Of a stretch of 8,425 bases of DNA, positions 6,405 through 8,425 are shown one piece after another. The stretch comes from Flavobacteriales bacterium UBA3376. Lineage in GTDB: Bacteria > Bacteroidota > Bacteroidia > Flavobacteriales > Weeksellaceae. The stretch spans positions 1 to 8,425 of the forward strand of contig DEQC01000019.1 in assembly GCA_002359055.1 (NCBI GenBank). The letters are read 5' to 3'. The notes under the pieces are model-generated. The model was not told the origin of the DNA, did no database searches, and worked only from the letters and a program-made list of their open reading frames with translations. The stretch's first letter is position 1, and every line of letters begins with the position of its first letter. The position numbers and the translations under genes are program-made.

Positions 6405-7396
6405 TATCTTATTTCTCTATATTTTTCATTAGGTTTTAATTCATAATCCATTTCCTCTTCCAAATTCAAGGGTTTGATTTTTTCCACAAATTCACCCACC
6501 CATTTTCTGTAAAATTCGTGCTTTTTCTCTTGTGGAAGAATTTTCGCAAATTTCACCAAATCAGAATCATATAAGAATTGTTTTAATTCTTTTAATTCGG
6601 TTGAATCCAAATGTTTATTTTCCTTTAAAAATTTAGTCAAATCCTCAGAAAGCATTTCTAATGATGAGAATTTATAAACTCGACCAATGTATCTTCTGAG
6701 AATGTAAGAAAGTTTTGAGTAATATTCATTCAACTCACTTTCAGATACATATTTCTTTTTGTCCAAAGCTTTTAAATCATCAGTTGCTTCTTCGTAAGGA
6801 GATTTAATTTTCTCCGTTTTTTTCTTGTTTTTATTTCCTCTCAAATACAAGATTGCCACAATCAATAAAGCCAAAAACAACAATGTCGCCATGATAATAT
6901 AAGGCCAATATTGATTCCAATAATCTTTCAAAGTAAATTGTTCATCCATTATTGGTTTGATAGGAAATCCAATCAAATTTGAAGAGTCAATTTCTACATC
7001 ATCCACTTGAATTTTAAAGGATGGCGACAATAAAGTATCCTTGTCAATGACGATAGGCAATGAACGAACCAAGAATTCTCCAGCATCATAACTGCTGATT
7101 TGCAACCGTTGAACCAAAGTCAGTTTTCCTTTGTTTTTAACTGTATCGATTTCGTTTTTTAGGATTTCGATGTGATAACTGATGGTATCTTTGAGTTCTG
7201 GGAAAATTATTTTATCGTATTGTTCAGCATCGACTCTGATTTCCAAATTGATGGGTTCGCCTATGGTAATATGCGTAGTATCTACGCTTGCTTGAATTTG
7301 CGCCCAAGAAGTAGAAGCTGACAAACAAAAGAAAATCAAGCAAAATAATTTGCTTTGAAAAAACCATAGTTTCGATATGTTCATTGGTTGAATCAT
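6404..7396 (-). CDS. BatD-like exported protein with one beta domain and a TM helix
   Basis: This 330-residue protein lies between the DUF58 gene and batA, the position of an uncharacterised conserved gene in many Bacteroidota bat operons. It has a signal peptide (about 1-33, ending SASTSWAQ), a beta-rich domain (34-135), a TM helix (about 164-185) and a basic helical cytoplasmic region (186-330). The cytoplasmic part includes YYSKLSYILRRYIGRVYKFS (225-244), which resembles the helical segment after the TM helix in DUF4381-type proteins. The GEFLVRSLPIVID ... SFKIQV stretch (106-131) matches a motif found three times in BatD, so a shared origin is likely. ATG 7396 overlaps the DUF58 stop as ATGA and is preferred; ATG 7384 (MNISKL) would also give a sound signal peptide. 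The molecular role is unknown; a membrane-anchored partner of the VWA proteins is my inference. Confidence 0.82.
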   Translation of the reverse strand: MIQPMNISKLWFFQSKLFCLIFFCLSASTSWAQIQASVDTTHITIGEPINLEIRVDAEQYDKIIFPELKDTISYHIEILKNEIDTVKNKGKLTLVQRLQISSYDAGEFLVRSLPIVIDKDTLLSPSFKIQVDDVEIDSSNLIGFPIKPIMDEQFTLKDYWNQYWPYIIMATLLFLALLIVAILYLRGNKNKKKTEKIKSPYEEATDDLKALDKKKYVSESELNEYYSKLSYILRRYIGRVYKFSSLEMLSEDLTKFLKENKHLDSTELKELKQFLYDSDLVKFAKILPQEKKHEFYRKWVGEFVEKIKPLNLEEEMDYELKPNEKYREIR

Positions 7397-8268
7397 TTCA
7401 TTTTATGATTTTTGAAATAGTACAACAATGGATTGATATAATCTTCATCGGCTCGAATGGTCAAATTTCCTGCAGATGCTTGATTGAAACTCTGTTCAAA
7501 TTCATAGGACATCCTTAGGTAATAATTTTGATATTGTTTTCGGACGATGGGTGAAGAGGTATTGATAAATCTCTTTTCACCGGTTTCATTGTCAATTAAC
7601 TGAATCAAACCAACATCAGGGAATTCAGATTCTTTTTCGTCATAAATTCTAATTGCGTTTATGTCGTGTTTTTTCGCTGCAATTTTTAGTGTTTTGAAAT
7701 AATTACTATCGTCTATAAAATCTGAAAAAATAAACACATTGGCTTTTCGTTTGAATGCACCCATCAAAAATTTCAGTGCGTTTTCCAAATTATTGCTTTT
7801 ATTTTTTGGTTGAAAAGTAATTAATTCTCGAATGATTCTTAATACATGTTTTTTTCCTTTTTTGGGAGGAATAAACAGTTCGATTTCATCCGAATACAAC
7901 ACAAGAGCGACCTTGTCATTGTATGTAATTGCAGACAAGGCAAGTGTAGCGCAGATTTCTGCAATGGTTTCAGATTTGAATTGTTTTCTTGTTCCAAATT
8001 GAGTAGAGGCACTTACATCGACCATCAAAACCATGGTCAATTCTCTTTCTTCTTCAAAAACTTTCACATAAGGTTCATTGAACTTTGCAGTAGTATTCCA
8101 ATCGATATTCCTGACATCATCACCAAATTGATAAGGTCTGATTTCAGAAAAAATCATCCCTCTACCTTTAAATGAGCTATGGTATTCGCCCAAAAAAAGG
8201 TTATTGGTTTTGCGACGACTTTTGAGTTCAATTCGCTTTACTTTTTTTATGATGTCTTTTATATCCAA
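7393..8268 (-). CDS. DUF58-domain protein (VWA-like fold), MoxR partner
   Basis: This soluble cytoplasmic protein of 291 residues is the usual neighbour of MoxR ATPases. The DUF58 signature is complete: RPYQFGDDVRNIDWNTTAKF (44-63), then EPYVKVFEEERE (65-76). A VWA-like metal site is visible as D84-V-S86-A-S88 with a distal D183 in FSDF; the usual Thr position falls in a KSNNLENAL region (157-165) without an obvious GT, so the site may be incomplete. There are no TM helices or signal peptide. The start must be TTG 8268: the frame has no ATG before M38 and closes upstream with TAA (8305-8307), and residues from DIKDIIKKVKRIE onward fit the family N-terminus. It lies 43 nt after the moxR stop, and its TGA overlaps the next ATG (ATGA). 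Confidence 0.9.
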   Translation of the reverse strand: MDIKDIIKKVKRIELKSRRKTNNLFLGEYHSSFKGRGMIFSEIRPYQFGDDVRNIDWNTTAKFNEPYVKVFEEERELTMVLMVDVSASTQFGTRKQFKSETIAEICATLALSAITYNDKVALVLYSDEIELFIPPKKGKKHVLRIIRELITFQPKNKSNNLENALKFLMGAFKRKANVFIFSDFIDDSNYFKTLKIAAKKHDINAIRIYDEKESEFPDVGLIQLIDNETGEKRFINTSSPIVRKQYQNYYLRMSYEFEQSFNQASAGNLTIRADEDYINPLLYYFKNHKMK

Positions 8269-8311
8269 AATTAATTTTTTGAATCTTATGTTGAATTTTA
8301 AGTATTAAAAC

Positions 8312-8425
8312 TTAGGGAATTGGAATTACGTTCAAAATTTTATCGATGATTTCCTCCGAAGTGATATTTTCAGCTTCAGCCTCATAGCTGAGTCCAACTC
8401 TATGTCTAAGTACGTCTTTGCTCAT
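8312..8425 (-). CDS. moxR: MoxR-family AAA+ ATPase, C-terminal end only
   Basis: The minus-strand frame entering from the right edge encodes 37 residues and then TAA at 8312-8314. The stretch DVLRHRVGLSYEAEAENITS is the highly conserved end of the MoxR lid domain (residues DVxRHRxGLxYEAEAE). The nucleotide-binding part lies outside the window, so Walker motifs cannot be checked. MoxR ATPases work with VWA proteins to assemble or activate protein complexes, and this one heads the bat operon in transcription order as seen here. The methionine codon at the window edge is internal to the protein, not its start. Confidence 0.88.
   Translation of the reverse strand: MSKDVLRHRVGLSYEAEAENITSEEIIDKILNVIPIP

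Noticed and set aside
7846..8175. Open plus-strand frame of 109 codons opposite the DUF58 gene.
   Set aside because: It is the complement of the conserved DUF58 signature and VWA region, so it is a shadow frame.
8266..8273. Exact TAnnTTTG match (TAATTTTG, minus strand) just before the DUF58 reading frame.
   Set aside because: Its last three bases are the TTG start codon itself, so a transcript from it would begin inside the gene; more likely a chance match in AT-rich DNA.
8296..8310. Inverted repeat TTTTAA-GTA-TTAAAA after the moxR stop, as a possible terminator.
   Set aside because: The stem is only six A-T pairs with no strong T run after it, and the operon continues 28 nt later.

Overview
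The window looks like chromosome of a Flavobacteriia-type member of the Bacteroidota. Base composition is strongly AT-rich. Start codons lack clear Shine-Dalgarno sequences, and candidate promoters match the Bacteroidota TAnnTTTG -7 element. The main gene cluster has the MoxR / DUF58 / VWA / TPR / BatD order typical of that phylum. I cannot name a genus from the sequence alone.

Layout: at the left end a bacilliredoxin gene (minus strand, 79-489) ends in a strong hairpin plus poly-T terminator. It is transcribed divergently from rnpA (plus strand, 590-958), the protein subunit of RNase P. The 100-nt gap between them carries two overlapping candidate promoters facing opposite ways. Converging on rnpA, with a 38-nt 3' overlap, is a short two-helix membrane protein (921-1121) that follows a MarC-family membrane protein (1125-1724) by only 3 nt.

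From 1784 to the right edge, all on the minus strand, lies a Bat (Bacteroides aerotolerance-type) operon. In transcription order it contains the C-terminal end of a MoxR AAA+ ATPase (cut by the window edge), a soluble DUF58 protein with a VWA-like fold, a signal peptide/beta-domain/TM protein related in plan to BatD, two membrane-anchored VWA proteins (BatA, BatB), a secreted TPR protein with a long acidic linker (BatC), and BatD. Junctions are ATGA, TAATG, TAATG, a 24-nt gap, and a start codon at or overlapping the previous stop, so co-expression and translational coupling are likely. By family knowledge, MoxR ATPases act with VWA (MIDAS) proteins as chaperone or assembly modules. Here the ATPase and DUF58 would sit in the cytoplasm, while BatA, BatB, BatD and the BatD-like protein span the membrane and BatC is periplasmic. 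The substrate of this machinery is not known from the sequence.

Most of the window is a recognised, conserved system rather than a new one. The points most worth a second look are a shared beta-strand motif that occurs three times in BatD and once in the 330-aa protein, an unusual loop after the third MIDAS aspartate of BatA, two genes that can only start with TTG, and the overlapping divergent promoters.
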